Source: Apostichopus japonicus (taxonomy: Eukaryota; Echinodermata; Holothuroidea; Aspidochirotida; Stichopodidae). From it: 64,000 nucleotides of DNA. Under the pieces are notes generated by a model, which saw only the letters and a list, made by a program, of their open reading frames with translations, was not told the DNA's origin and made no database searches. Where the stretch lies: assembly GCF_037975245.1 (NCBI RefSeq), contig NC_092567.1:21302376-21366375 (forward strand), written 5' to 3'. This document shows positions 45,624 through 57,355 of this stretch, one piece after another (position 1 is the first letter of the stretch; each line of letters opens with the position of its first letter). The position numbers and the translations under genes were made by a program.

Positions 45624-45992
45624 CAAGGGCGTAGGAACCGGGGGGCTGGGGGGGCAGCCCCCCCAATGAAAAATATGGAGGGGCGGAAGTATCATTCCGC
45701 CCCCCGCTTCGCAAGTCAGAAAACCCCTTTTTCATTTCCAAATGGGGAAAAAATCTCATTTGGAGCACCAAATTGCATCTAAGGCCAGGTGAAAATGCAA
45801 AATTATATACAAAATGGAGTGAGTGGGTTGAAGTGTGCTATATTGCACCAAATTGCATCTGAGGCCACCTGGAAATGCAAAAAAAAAATCCAAAGGGGGA
45901 GGGGGGCACCCCCTCCCCTTAGACCCCTCCCCCAGGCCGGCCATCAGTCTTCAGCCCCCCCCCCCACTCAAAAGTACCTTCCTACGCCACTG
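45624..45992. mobile_element. hAT-type MITE with perfect 8-bp target duplication
   Basis: ATTTGACT occurs at 45616-45623 and 45993-46000, exactly flanking a 369-bp element. Its ends are CAAGGGCGTAGGAACC and the complement of CAGTGGCGTAGGAAGG. Inside, a block containing CACCAAATTGCATCT is duplicated (45766 and 45847). It carries C- and G-runs at both sides. The 8-bp duplication and CA(A/G)NGGCGTAGG ends fit hAT. No coding capacity. Confidence 0.88.
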
Positions 45993-46914
45993 ATTTGACT
46001 TGCATAATGAGTTTGGCATGACTTTGGGCAACAGTATAAAGTTCATGACTGGACCTCACTTGTGAGTCAATCACAATTATAGTTTGAGTTTAGCTAAGAA
46101 GAGAAAACTGATCAGGAGGTACAAAAAGTCTCCATCAAGAACCTTTTGGGGAAAACGGATAACTGAAAACCATGCATCTCCAGTCTTAGGGCGGAGCAAG
46201 ATACAGCAAAAATTAGTGGAATAAATCATCGCAAAGTTCAACTTTAAATTTGGTCATTACCTCGACTCGGACACTGAACCCGATTCTATCCATTCAACAA
46301 TCCTCTGTGAGGAAACCAAAACAAATAAACAAGCAAAAACGGAAGGCTTCCCCTGACTTGATACACGAACCACGCCCGCGAGAGTGTTCCTATCGTCGGA
46401 TAAGCTGAGAAAATTTGCACGACAAGTTATGACAAAGACATGGACAATTGAATACCAGTATTAAAGGAGAATCAAATCCGACCATCGTCATTGTTTGTTC
46501 TGATCATGATAAGGACATTTGTCACGAACGGCCCTCGAAAGCAGATACGAGAAATCAAACATGACATCATCAAGCCACATCTTGTCAGATTGTTTATTTA
46601 ATTGTTTTCTTTATTTACTATCTATTCATTTTCCATGGTTTGAGTCTTACCAGTGCAGCTGATTCTAAATTGTTAGACTGTTTCCAGATACGACATACTG
46701 ACATTGCTTCACTCGGCAACAATGTTTACGTACGTTACCATACAAATATAAAAGAAGAAAAAAAACTAAACTATATATATATATATATTTATTTATTTAT
46801 TTATATAGGAAATATCACATATATTGGCAAAATGGCAGCCCCTGCGATGGCACGAGTTTTAAACCACGATGCTTCCGAAATAGGGCGAGACTTTTTAGGG
46901 TAGTTGCTTTCTCA

Positions 46915-47050
46915 TATGCCGCAATGGCTTAAGAGAAGTCTGGGTAGTCTGATTTCGATCGGGGTCTTCGATCCCCGGCGGATATCTGATCCCCTGCTCT
47001 TTAATTCCCCAGTGCAAGCCTTACAATTATAATAATTATAATAATAATAT
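46915..47050 (+). mobile_element. Possible tRNA-derived SINE
   Basis: A tRNA-like head with an A-box-like TGGCTTAAGAGAAG and a B-box-like GGTCTTCGATCCCC is followed by a short body and a tail of AATTATAATAATTATAATAA. The order is SINE-like, but the A and B boxes are imperfect. Confidence 0.35.
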
Positions 47051-50000
47051 CCTTCATAGCATATCTCTTTATACATACGTCACCCACAAAACGTTACCGC
47101 AATACTAACATTCAACTCCAAAGTAAATGTGCAAATACGGTTAATCTGACAGAAAAGCCCCAAAGAAAAGTCTCTGAAAGATTGAAATCGTAATGGGCCC
47201 ACGCACTTCCGTCCGTACAGTTAGGCCTATACACACATACCTATAATATTCCCCGATCTCATCTTCCGGCCCCCTCCCCTATATACACACAGCAATTCGA
47301 CGTAGAATCATGTGTGTCAGTTATAAATAACGTTTTAATATGTCGTTTTAATCAAGAATCGTTTTTGTTATGAAAAGTAAAAACGTTTTTGTACAAGTAA
47401 CTTGAGTTTGGTTACGTTTGTGGGCTAACTTCCAATCCGATGTATTTTATTTCTCTCCTCACTATTATTGTAATGTTCAAAGTGCATTGTGGGTAAAAAT
47501 GAGGTTGTAACAGTGCAGTACCTGTGCATTGAAGGCGAGCCGTTTGACTTACGGGGACTTACTGTATCACTGTGATCTGTATGGATTTTCTCACCGAATT
47601 TGGATTATAAACTACAAAAAGATGTAGTGTTGTTCAATAAGACTTTGTGCTCTTAGTTGGATTATTCTTACCGTTAATCCTTGAGTTTCGGGGACTTTTT
47701 TGTTCGATATATTTAGTAAGTTTTCATGTTTTCGTAAGACCCAGTCTTAAGCCCACCAGAATAGTTAGCCTACAACGTTAGGCCTAGCCTACATTAAATA
47801 GTTACCTGAAACATAAGTGATCATAGGCTACTGAGTACTGTATATGTACTATTACTAATTCTATACATGTATGATGTAGGTAACATCTGTAAACATAAGA
47901 CTAGCCTATTACTAACTTGGGTCATAGCTGGTAACAGTTGGTAATACTACATTCACAAAGATGTTTATAGCAAATACAGTTAGGAATGTCGGATTTCATG
48001 TCAAATTAGCATAGCAATACAATAGGCCAGATTGATTCTTTGATGGATAGTGATAAGACAAAGCAGCCTAAACGAGTCCGATTTATAAATGGTGCAGTGA
48101 TACAGTGCCATTAAGAAATACTGTGGTTAAACTAACTTTTCAAGGTAGCCAAGGCCCTATTCATTGTGGGCCTAGGCTAGGACAATTGGAAATGCAAAAT
48201 CATTTAAAATATATTGAAACATTTTATAACAATCAGCATTTTCAATTTGTTTAATGAAGGAACTCATACAATAACAAGACCAACAATATCTGATACAAAT
48301 TACTGGGCAAAATACTTGTAGCCTTTGTACACTGTAACCTATAGTTGAACAGATTTTCAAGGAAAGTTGCATAGATTATTAAATACCACTTTCGCTAGGT
48401 CTGTGACTGTACAACAAATGGAAATTTAGAAAATTATCAGAGGCATACTACTCTCTGGGAAGGGGGAGGTAGTATCGTCCTCACACTTGAGATATATGTT
48501 TGAAGGTGCTTAGTGGTGTTATATTCGCAAATTTGGAAGTAATTATTCATGTTCAACATTTATCAACAATTATCTGCAATTTTCTTTCCCTCCCAAAGTT
48601 TTTGTCAGTGTAACAAGGATCACAGCCCCTATTATTCATACTCAAGTCCTAGATGATTTGTTGGTTTGCTTTACCTCTAAAGGCACCTTTTGTGTTTTCT
48701 GTACAATTTGACCAAATCTACCAAGTAATATTCACACAAAGTTAGATCTCACAATAATAAGAGACTCTAATCGATTTTTTTTTCTTCATCAAAATGAAGG
48801 TGACTCGGAGAGAAATGAGTAAATTTGATTTATTTGTGAACATTTCTTTTCTCAGTCACATTTCTAAATTTTGAAACAGCATAATTTGATCAAGCGACTG
48901 GGAACTTTATCATATTTAGTTTGTTTTATTTATTACATTTAAAATAATATGAAATGAAACGTGAACAGTGGCAAGCTAATCACATAATTGGCAAACGGTT
49001 CATTTAGTATCTACAGTTTTAAGCGTTTCACTGTGTTGAATTATTTGTATATTATTAGAAAACAAGATTCAACTACATAACATTACCTTCATGCCATATA
49101 ACATTGGAATGTTGACACCAAATGTTTGCTTGATGATTGCGCATTTAAAACTTGCTCATGAAGTCTTCAGCCTTGTGTGTGTGAGGAAACATTCAACCTG
49201 TGATATCTTTCAAATGTAAATTAGACTTTCGCAAACCATTTTGGGAAGGGTTTACATCATAACTTTAACTCAAGATATCATATATTGACTATTTATGATA
49301 GTTGGGTTTTTGTGTCTCCTTTAACCAAGGTGCAATAGTAGAGTAGAGACAGGTAAGTATCGTGTCTTGTTGCAGCTTGTAAGAGCTCTTGCCTCTCAGC
49401 TTTCCAAATCATCGTCAATGTTATCATGTCACTCTAGGTGTTTCTGCTTTTTACCAGCCTGCTGACTATATGTACATGTACAGTACATAAGAAAACTTTT
49501 TATTTTTTTTTATTATGGCAACCATAAAAACTGCTGCCCAGTAATATCATTTTTTATTTTTCCCTTTTTATTGTTCGAGGGTATGACTGTAAGTTTCTTT
49601 GTGTACCTTCTGGGCTTCTAAATGACAGTACTCAGTGGAATCCAAAGGTTTTGATGCTGATATACTTGGTTGGTGATGTGACAAATTACCATGTTCAGTG
49701 TTTTTCTCTCTGTCAGGCCTTTGTTTACCTTGCCTATGATGTATTGATACCATTAACAAAATTCAGACGTGACTCCTGTCTCATGATGTTGTCTTTGTGT
49801 TAGTCATTCATTGCAAGGGGCCTCAGCTTTGGCAGGGACTGGTTAAATTTGTTTCTCTTTTGACCATTGTCAAACCCTTTTCATTTTTTTAGGAAGTTTG
49901 AAATAATGAGAAGTTTCTTAATTGGGTAAACACTGATAAAACTTCACTTATTTACAGTAAGAACTATGATTTACTGAAAAGGATGAAAACAGAAACAATG

Positions 50001-50159
50001 TTTTATTAGTGATGTATTTTCTTGTAAAGTCTTAACAAAGTTTTAGTTACAAGTTTTACAGAAGATGACTAAGGAAATGAAAGTTGTGTTGCTTTATCAT
50101 GCATACTCGTTCATTTCTACACATGAACAAAAGTGTATGTGACCTTTCTGTGCATCTCA

Positions 50160-51265
50160 ACTATAGTATGTACTCAACTACACTATGTACTCAACTATAG
50201 TCCAGTATGTACTCATACACAGTATGTACTCAAGTACGGTTTGTACTAAAACACAGTATGCACTCAACCACAGTATGTACTCAACCACAGTATGTACTCA
50301 ACTACAGTATGTACTCAACTACAGTATGTACTCAACTATAGTATGTACTCAAACACAGTATGTATTCAACTACAGTTTGTACTCAAACACAGTATGTACT
50401 CAACTACAGTATGTACTCAACTACAGTATGTACTCAACCACAGTATGTACTCAACTATAGTATGTACTCAAACACAGTATGTATTCAACTACAGTTTGTA
50501 CTCAAACACAGTATGTACTCAACTACAGTATGTACTCAACTATAGTATGTACTCAAACACAGTATGTATTCAACTACAGTATGTACTCAAACACAGTATG
50601 TACTCAACTACAGTATGTACTCAACTATAGTATGTACTCAAACACAGTATGTATTCAACTACAGTATGTACTCAAACACAGTATGTACTCAACTACAGTA
50701 TGTACTCAACTATAGTATGTACTCAAACACAGTATGTATTCAACTACAGTATGTACTCAAACACAGTATGTACTCAACTACAGTATGTACTCAACTACAG
50801 TATGTATTCAACTACAGTATGTACTCAAACACAGTACCGTATGTACTCAACTACAGTATGTACTCAACTACAGTATGTATTCAACTACAGTATGTTCTCA
50901 ACTACAGTATGCATTCAACTACAGTACAGTATGTACTCAAACACAGTATGTACTCAACTACAGTATGTACTCAAACACAGTATGTACTCAAACACAGTAT
51001 GTATTCAACTACAGTATGTACTCAAACACAGTATGTACTCAACTACAGTATGTTCTCAACTACAGTATGCATTCAACTACAGTATGTACTCAAACACAGT
51101 ATGCACTCAACTATAGTATGTACTCAACTACAGTATGTATTCAACTACAGTATGTACTCAAACACAGTATGTACTCAACTACAGTATGTACTCAAACACA
51201 GTATGTACTCAAACACAGTACAGTATGTACTCAACTATAGCATGTACAAACCTACAGTATGTACT
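50160..51265 (+). repeat. 17-bp minisatellite with 85-bp higher-order repeat
   Basis: About 65 head-to-tail copies of TATGTACTCAACTACAG and three main variants (AACACAG, CTATAG, and TATTC in place of TACTC). Between about 50394 and 50800 a fixed order of five variants recurs every 85 bp, a higher-order repeat. A few 4-5 bp insertions (GTACAGT) shift the phase later. Because 17 is not a multiple of 3, long Tyr/Ser/Thr/Gln frames appear; they are artefacts. The array lies upstream of the liprin-alpha coding exon. Confidence 0.97.
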
Positions 51266-52009
51266 TCTAAAGGGTATGCCATTCAATGTGTCAATCTGAA
51301 ACACTGACCTTAAAAGTAGAAGGAAACCCACCTATTATTGCTTAGAGAATTACTGCAAAAAACATGTCAATTATTCCAGTTGTTAAATATAGAATTTTTA
51401 TTGTTCCTTTGTACACAACATTGAAGACTTGAGTAAGTCTAATTGACCGTACATATGAGATCATCTGTTTGGGGCAGTCAAGGTGTTCATTGTAGGTATC
51501 TCTTTATCACACAAAGTGAGAGGATACTTCAAATGATTGAGTTTACTTTGTCTTGAACTTAACAAGATTATGTTTCCATGAAAATTAATGTTTTGTTTAA
51601 ATAAGTGATTCTTATCATAACAAGACAGGAAATGAGGTGTATTGTATTTGTTTGTAATTAAGTAAATCCATGAAATCATCTGATATCCTGTTTATGCTTA
51701 TAAATAGGGTAAGGAATTACCCAAGTCATTTTATTTAATATGGTCTACATTTTCTCATTATAAACATTGACTAACCAGTCTAACCACCAGGGGAGCATTA
51801 ATGATGCACAAACCAAAAGAAGGTGCCATGCCAAGTACTTATTGTTCAAAATATGACCCAATGTTGTCATAAACTTTGTCATTTGAAAGTTTCTAAGAAT
51901 ACACTACAATTGGGACAAAAACGTTGACAAATATGAAGTTCACAGTATTATTCAATGGTATAAAAGTTGTATTTGTTCATTTGTTTGTAATGACATTAGC
52001 TTTTTTTTC

Positions 52010-52240
52010 TCAATTTCAATTTTCAATTTCTTTATTCCAGTACAAAATTTATAAATAGGACACATAATAATGATACACAAAGGACGTAAAATGTACAATC
52101 ATGAAAGCATGAACAAATAAGAAGGAGGATTAGAAGGTTGAAAGATTAAAAGGACCATAACAGAGATTCTAAGAATTTGTTTTGAATATAAATGGCTACT
52201 CTGTAGATAAATGAGTTCTTAAAAAGCATAATTCTAATCT
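52010..52240 (-). mobile_element. Possible 3' fragment of a LINE (non-LTR retrotransposon)
   Basis: Read on the minus strand, it encodes MLFKNSFIYRVAIYIQNKFL before a stop, reminiscent of the NSFIYRGA..WN.LP segment at the C-terminus of several LINE reverse transcriptases. After the stop the sequence becomes A-rich and ends in a repeated GAAATTGA-type tail. Similarity is from memory and weak. Confidence 0.3.
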
Positions 52241-52314
52241 CTTTGTTTTTGTATCATGAATATCATTCAGAGATCCAACCATTTTTTCCTTTTACTATCT
52301 CTCTTTGCCACCAG

Positions 52315-52658
52315 GAGGAAGCTCACCAAGTGGGCCAGGGTCCAACAGCACACAGTAACATCCATATACCTCTACCGTCGCCTTCTCTGTTCGTGGCGCT
52401 CAAAGATTTCTTGCGATGATGTGCGACGTCATGCCAACCATCTCTGAGGACTCTTCGAGTCAGCGGGGGTCAATCTCCAGCTATGGGGACGACCCAAACT
52501 TGGAACAGCTGATGGTCAGCATGTTAGACGAACGGGATCGTCTGATGGAGACACTGCGGGAGGCTCAGGACAATCAGTTGATCGCAGAGCACCGTGCGGA
52601 CGAACTTGAAAAGGACAGGGAGATGCTGCAAAAGCAGTTGTCTACCAGTCAACCAAAG
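52315..52658 (+). CDS. PPFIA: Liprin-alpha, first coding exon (partial gene)
   Basis: Liprin-alpha proteins are coiled-coil and SAM-domain scaffolds that organise presynaptic active zones and focal adhesions and bind LAR-type receptor phosphatases. Acceptor TTTGCCACCAG precedes 52315, the first 101 bases are 5' untranslated, and the ATG at 52416 opens MMCDVMPTISEDSSSQRGSI, matching the vertebrate start MMCEVMPTISE. FEQLMVSMLEERDRLLDTLRE of vertebrates matches LEQLMVSMLDERDRLMETLR here, the start of the N-terminal coiled coil. Donor AAGGTAAGT follows 52658 at phase 0 after 81 codons. Vertebrates have four paralogues; I cannot assign one. Remaining exons are not seen to 64000. Confidence 0.93.
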
Positions 52659-55600
52659 GTAAGTCCCGGTCATTAACTTTTCTGTCACTGGTGTCATCAT
52701 TAGGGTTGGTCTGTGGGATAGTAATGGAAGAGAGGGGGGGGGGAGGGGATGGGGTTGGCTGTTGTTGAGGGACCACCAACATCAGGATTCAGGAATGTCA
52801 CCAGAAGTTATCGTCCTTGACTGTCAACACAGTCACACAGTCTCACAACTATCATTCATGACATAGCTAGTGCATGAAACCATCTCTGTGTCAACCATAC
52901 ATGAATACAGTATGTTTCAACAAAATGTATGAAATGTAGTGCACAGTCACATATAAAGCGATTAACTGTGCTCGTTATACATTTACCCCCTATCAAGTTA
53001 CATTGAGCCTATTCAGTACCCGGTTCTTGCCAGTTGGAAACTTCGGAGGTGTTAAAAATCAGTTTCACTCAATAATGTGCCATCAGTTGTAAGAGACTGG
53101 TTTGCTGTGACAGAATTTAGTGGATACATCAAAGCGATCACAAAGCTCCTTACACAAGTTTACATCAAGATAAAGTACATGTGTGGGTCGAACTATTCCA
53201 TTCATGATGCAAATAAACTAGCCATGGTGGGACAATGAGTTTACAGGAGCTGTTAATAGTTCTTAGCATGATGTCCCATCACATCAATATTCATGACTGG
53301 TGAATGTGATAGGTTAGCCAAAACCACAAATTCTTCATGTGGAGTTGAAAATCAGCTGATACTAGGAGACAGTAGCCTACCATTACACTCAATTATCCAC
53401 ATCGTTGCTGGCAAATACAGTACCCATCTATGTGTCTCGAGAGTATAGGAAGAAAAAATTAAGGCAATGCGACTGTGTGTTTATGGAAATTCATGCATTT
53501 TGCATGAGAAAATACCCATAAATTTATGCCTAATTGTGATAAATAAAAGTGACCAGTACTTTTGTAAGGAGAATTAGGATAATTAGACCTAAATACCTTT
53601 TAAAGTTTTTGATATCCATGTTTGTCTAAGGTTCAGGTAGAGGTGAATTTTATTCCCCCACCCGGACTGTCACATGTACAGTAGATCTATATCACAAAAC
53701 TTCTCTGTTGAATCACAACCAAAGATCTTGTTTTTAAAATGCTCTTCCTTCATCCTCAATTACCTGTCACGGACATAAATCAGTCTGTCGGCATCAGTAG
53801 TAGTCAAAAGGAAAAGGATATTAGAAACAATGGCGAGTTTCCTACTCGAACAGGAATGGATCTTACAGTTCATGCACTGGTCGGGATTGATACTGTTTTA
53901 TGATAATACAGATCAACCCTGTTGCACTTTACTACGAGTATGTGTACTGTAAAATTTCATTGTGCTCAAGTAATGTTAACTTCAGCCTGTCAGAATTGAT
54001 GAATAGCATAAGTTCCTTCTAGTATCCTCATAGCTAATATTAGATTTTGTTTTGTTTTTCCCTTCTTTTTTTCATCTTTTGTTTTTCCCCATTGAGGAAA
54101 GAAGAGAAAAGAAGAGAAATTAAATCAATACTCCATAGATTCTCTTCGTTGAGAGCAATCATTCCTTTACACAAATTGAAAGGTCTGCTGCTGGAGAGGT
54201 TGGGATTCAGTTTTGCCGCATTCTTAATTCACTAAATGCTTGATATTACCAATCATCAATTTCATTTCCATGGTACGATTTTGGCCCGAAGGAGCTTGTG
54301 TGTCTGTCGTTGCACAATCTTGATGGATCTTTCTCTCCACCAGTCCCCGGTTTGCATCAAGTGCGTGCTGGCAACAGTAGTTTGGTGTTTTGTAGGAGGT
54401 ACTGTACCGTGGTAATTTTTTTCCCCATCGATTATTGACTTCCTCGTCGGGGGAAAAAATTGTTGGGGGCAAGGTCACATTCATCTTTTCTCGATATGCC
54501 GGGAACGATAGCACACCACGACAGAGTCGCTATATATGTTATAAGTGTAAGAAGCCTCAGTGAAAAATACTACAACAGTGTACTTTGTAACACACTACGT
54601 TGAACATTTTATTTAATTTCATTTATAAATATACTTCTCATCACAACAATAAATCGCAACGTTCATATCACACCAGTACTGTACAGTAGGTCAATGGGGT
54701 GCAGTGCTGAAATTTAACCAATTTATGTACAGGTACCGTACATACATAATGTAAAAATGGTATACATTATGTAAAAATGGAGACAGGTTATTTTTGTCGT
54801 TCGGAAATACCTGAACAGCACTGTTAGTTTGGGTTTCTGTCACTATATAATCTGACCATGTACAATTATTCCCTAACCTTCCTCAAAAATAATAATTATA
54901 ATTATTTAAAAAAAAATATGTTTAACATATAGAACAAAGATGATAATTAGTGTAACATTTTACTTTATCGCTGTTTCACTTTCAGCATATTTTAAACAAA
55001 AACAAAAATAAAAACAAATTTTACAACAACAATTAAATAGAACAGCAGATATTTATAGTAATATTCAACAATTAACAAGAAAGAAAGCAAGATTCACCAC
55101 ATAAACTAATTAAAAAAAAAATTAAACCAAACTTTGAATCTTTCTGCAGCAAATATTGTAACGTACTATGCAGAGATTGCTTTAAATTTTCTAAACATGA
55201 AAGTCCTATCACTACCGTATCTCGCAGTCATGTTCTTGTTAAAGGTCAAGTGATGAACAACTGTACTGTACGACCATTTGTACCATTTGGATAATACAGG
55301 AGAGCCGAAACTCAATCAACTACATCTTTAATCAGATTATTGGTAAGTTTATCCGCTGTGATGCATTTACACGTTTGTGACACTTCTGAATAACAGAAGG
55401 TTTAAAAGACAAAGTGATCAACATGTCGGAAGCTTTGTCTCCAGGCAAAATGGAAGCTTGTCACTCGCAGTATATTACTTGGTAAAGTACAACAAAAAAG
55501 TTCACAGCTGGCTAAGTTGTAAATTGAATGCCCGCTGAATTGGATGTCGTGCAAGCCTTTGGTCTTCAAAGATATCTCGAGCCGTCATCTGCGATTATTA

Positions 55601-57260
55601 ACATTATCGGTGGGACTGTGAAGGTATTGGCACTGTATATTACCATGTATAATCATATTTAAACAGACCCATCCTCTGTACCCAATTATCTCACAGCACA
55701 CATTAAGAAAGTGCACAGTAATATTAATAGCGCATTTCAACCTCTTTGCTCACGTGAAAGATTAACCGCAGATGACATTTAGGAAATCCCAGTGGTGGAA
55801 CTGGGAAATGATCTTGAATCTCTGCCAATTAAGCATAGAGACACTTAATCAAATGGTACGGGTAGTACGCATCCATGGGTTCACACAGTGTTTATGCACA
55901 GTACGTATGTGAATTGCAATGGTGTCTTCAGTCACAGCTATGTAGGTGTACAGGACGACGAGTAGCATGGTACGAAAACAAACACTCGGGGTGCAACAGC
56001 CTGAATGAATCGCGGGCTTCTGTGATGGGTACCGTAGTCAGTCTCGACTGGTTTGTTCAAGTCTATTGGTTCCGTTGCTATGCAGCTGAGAACAATGAGA
56101 AACATTTTGAACATAATTTGTAATTAATTTTAGGAATTTTAAATTTGGATGCGATCATTGTTAATTCCACAAACCAATCTGTCTCGAAGCATATCATCAG
56201 AGGAACGTAAAAAAATATCGGCTGTAACTTTTTCCAGTGTTTTATATCATGTTTTGCCCACAAGAGTTGAGATCGTCAGGTTTGATTTTATGAGAAAGCT
56301 CTGAAATTGCCCTTCCAAAAGCATAAAATAGAAAGGACTGGGAAAGTGTTATGTACATATTAGCCTTGAAGAGTCTCTTAATCTTACTTGTGATATAAAT
56401 TCTGAGAAAACCTATCCTACGTGGCATACGTTTGTTTTCCTTTTATAAGTGTAAGTACTGTATACCTTGTGTTTTGTATTTGTAATACAGAGCCAGGCAG
56501 CCCAGGCTATGCAGGGAAAAGTTGGTCACCTGGATTTTATGTAACTTGCACTTCTCTCGTTCACTGTCAATCTCTCCAAGACATTTTCCTAGTGTGACCT
56601 TCCTTAAATGGTACTTACTGAAGTGTCAAATTTCTAGGGCAGGTACTTTTTGGAAACAGATTTGCAATTTTGGCACTCTAAAATCCCAACTTTGAGGGCA
56701 ACAGGGATGACTTCTGCATAAACATTCATTGATTACTACAGAAAAGGACTGTAGAGGTGAAAAACCTCTGGAGACTTTTGTAGCATTGGGTGATGGAATT
56801 ATTTTGTAATAGAATCCTCTAAACTGTACTGTACTTTACATCATAAAAAGCTCATTAAATACTGTGGGAACTGGGAAACATGTAACATACAGACATAATT
56901 GATATTGCAAATTGGGAGAAAGTGTCTTGTCTTGTACAATATGTCAATACACAGTGCATATATATCTATGATATGTCTATATCTATATAGTGTATTATAC
57001 CTATATGGTAACTTACAGCATGTTGTTACTCGAGTTTCACGCCTGCAGTATACAAAGGCCTCTAGGTGGTGTCCCGGTAACCTGCTTCCATGTGGCAGGG
57101 TATCAACCCAATTCCTCTTCCCCCAAAATCTAAGATTTACAAGTCATGGTGAGCTGATGATTTTCCTGGAAATGCTAACTCTCCAGTTAATAATTTATCC
57201 GGTATCGCATAATGCTATGCAAAATGGGCAAGTTGCTATATAGAGGTGTTCAAAGAAAAG

Positions 57261-57355
57261 TATATCAATTTTTGTACATACAGTAGGAACCATGTAGCAT
57301 TTTATAAGTGACCAAGTTCAGAGCCTTCAAAACTGCTATATACATGCAAAATGTA
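57261..57355 (+). repeat. Dispersed repeat copy (family of 3744-4170)
   Basis: TATATCAATTTTTGTACATA, GGAACCATGTAGCATTTTAT and CAGAGCCTTCAAAACTGCTA match the tandem unit near 4 kb. Confidence 0.6.

Larger units (their letters stand above)
43210..52314. other. Head-to-head region between EIF3M and liprin-alpha
   Basis: The EIF3M promoter should lie just above 43209 and the liprin-alpha promoter somewhere to the right, perhaps within or before the TAGGCCTA-rich stretch at 47740-48180. The region also holds hAT-type ends (44562, 45624-45992), a possible SINE (46915-47050), a 17-bp minisatellite (50160-51265) and a LINE-like fragment (52010-52240). Non-coding first exons of liprin-alpha cannot be placed from sequence alone. 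No further coding exon was recognised. Confidence 0.6.

Noticed and set aside
50160-51265. Regular short repeats resembling a CRISPR array
   Set aside because: Units are contiguous without unique spacers, and the context is an intron-bearing animal genome.
50185-51307. Overlapping open frames of up to 247 codons rich in Tyr, Ser, Thr, Gln and Cys
   Set aside because: They are produced by a 17-bp tandem repeat, which cycles through all frames. The same peptide appears in several overlapping frames and ends wherever the CTATAG variant supplies a stop.
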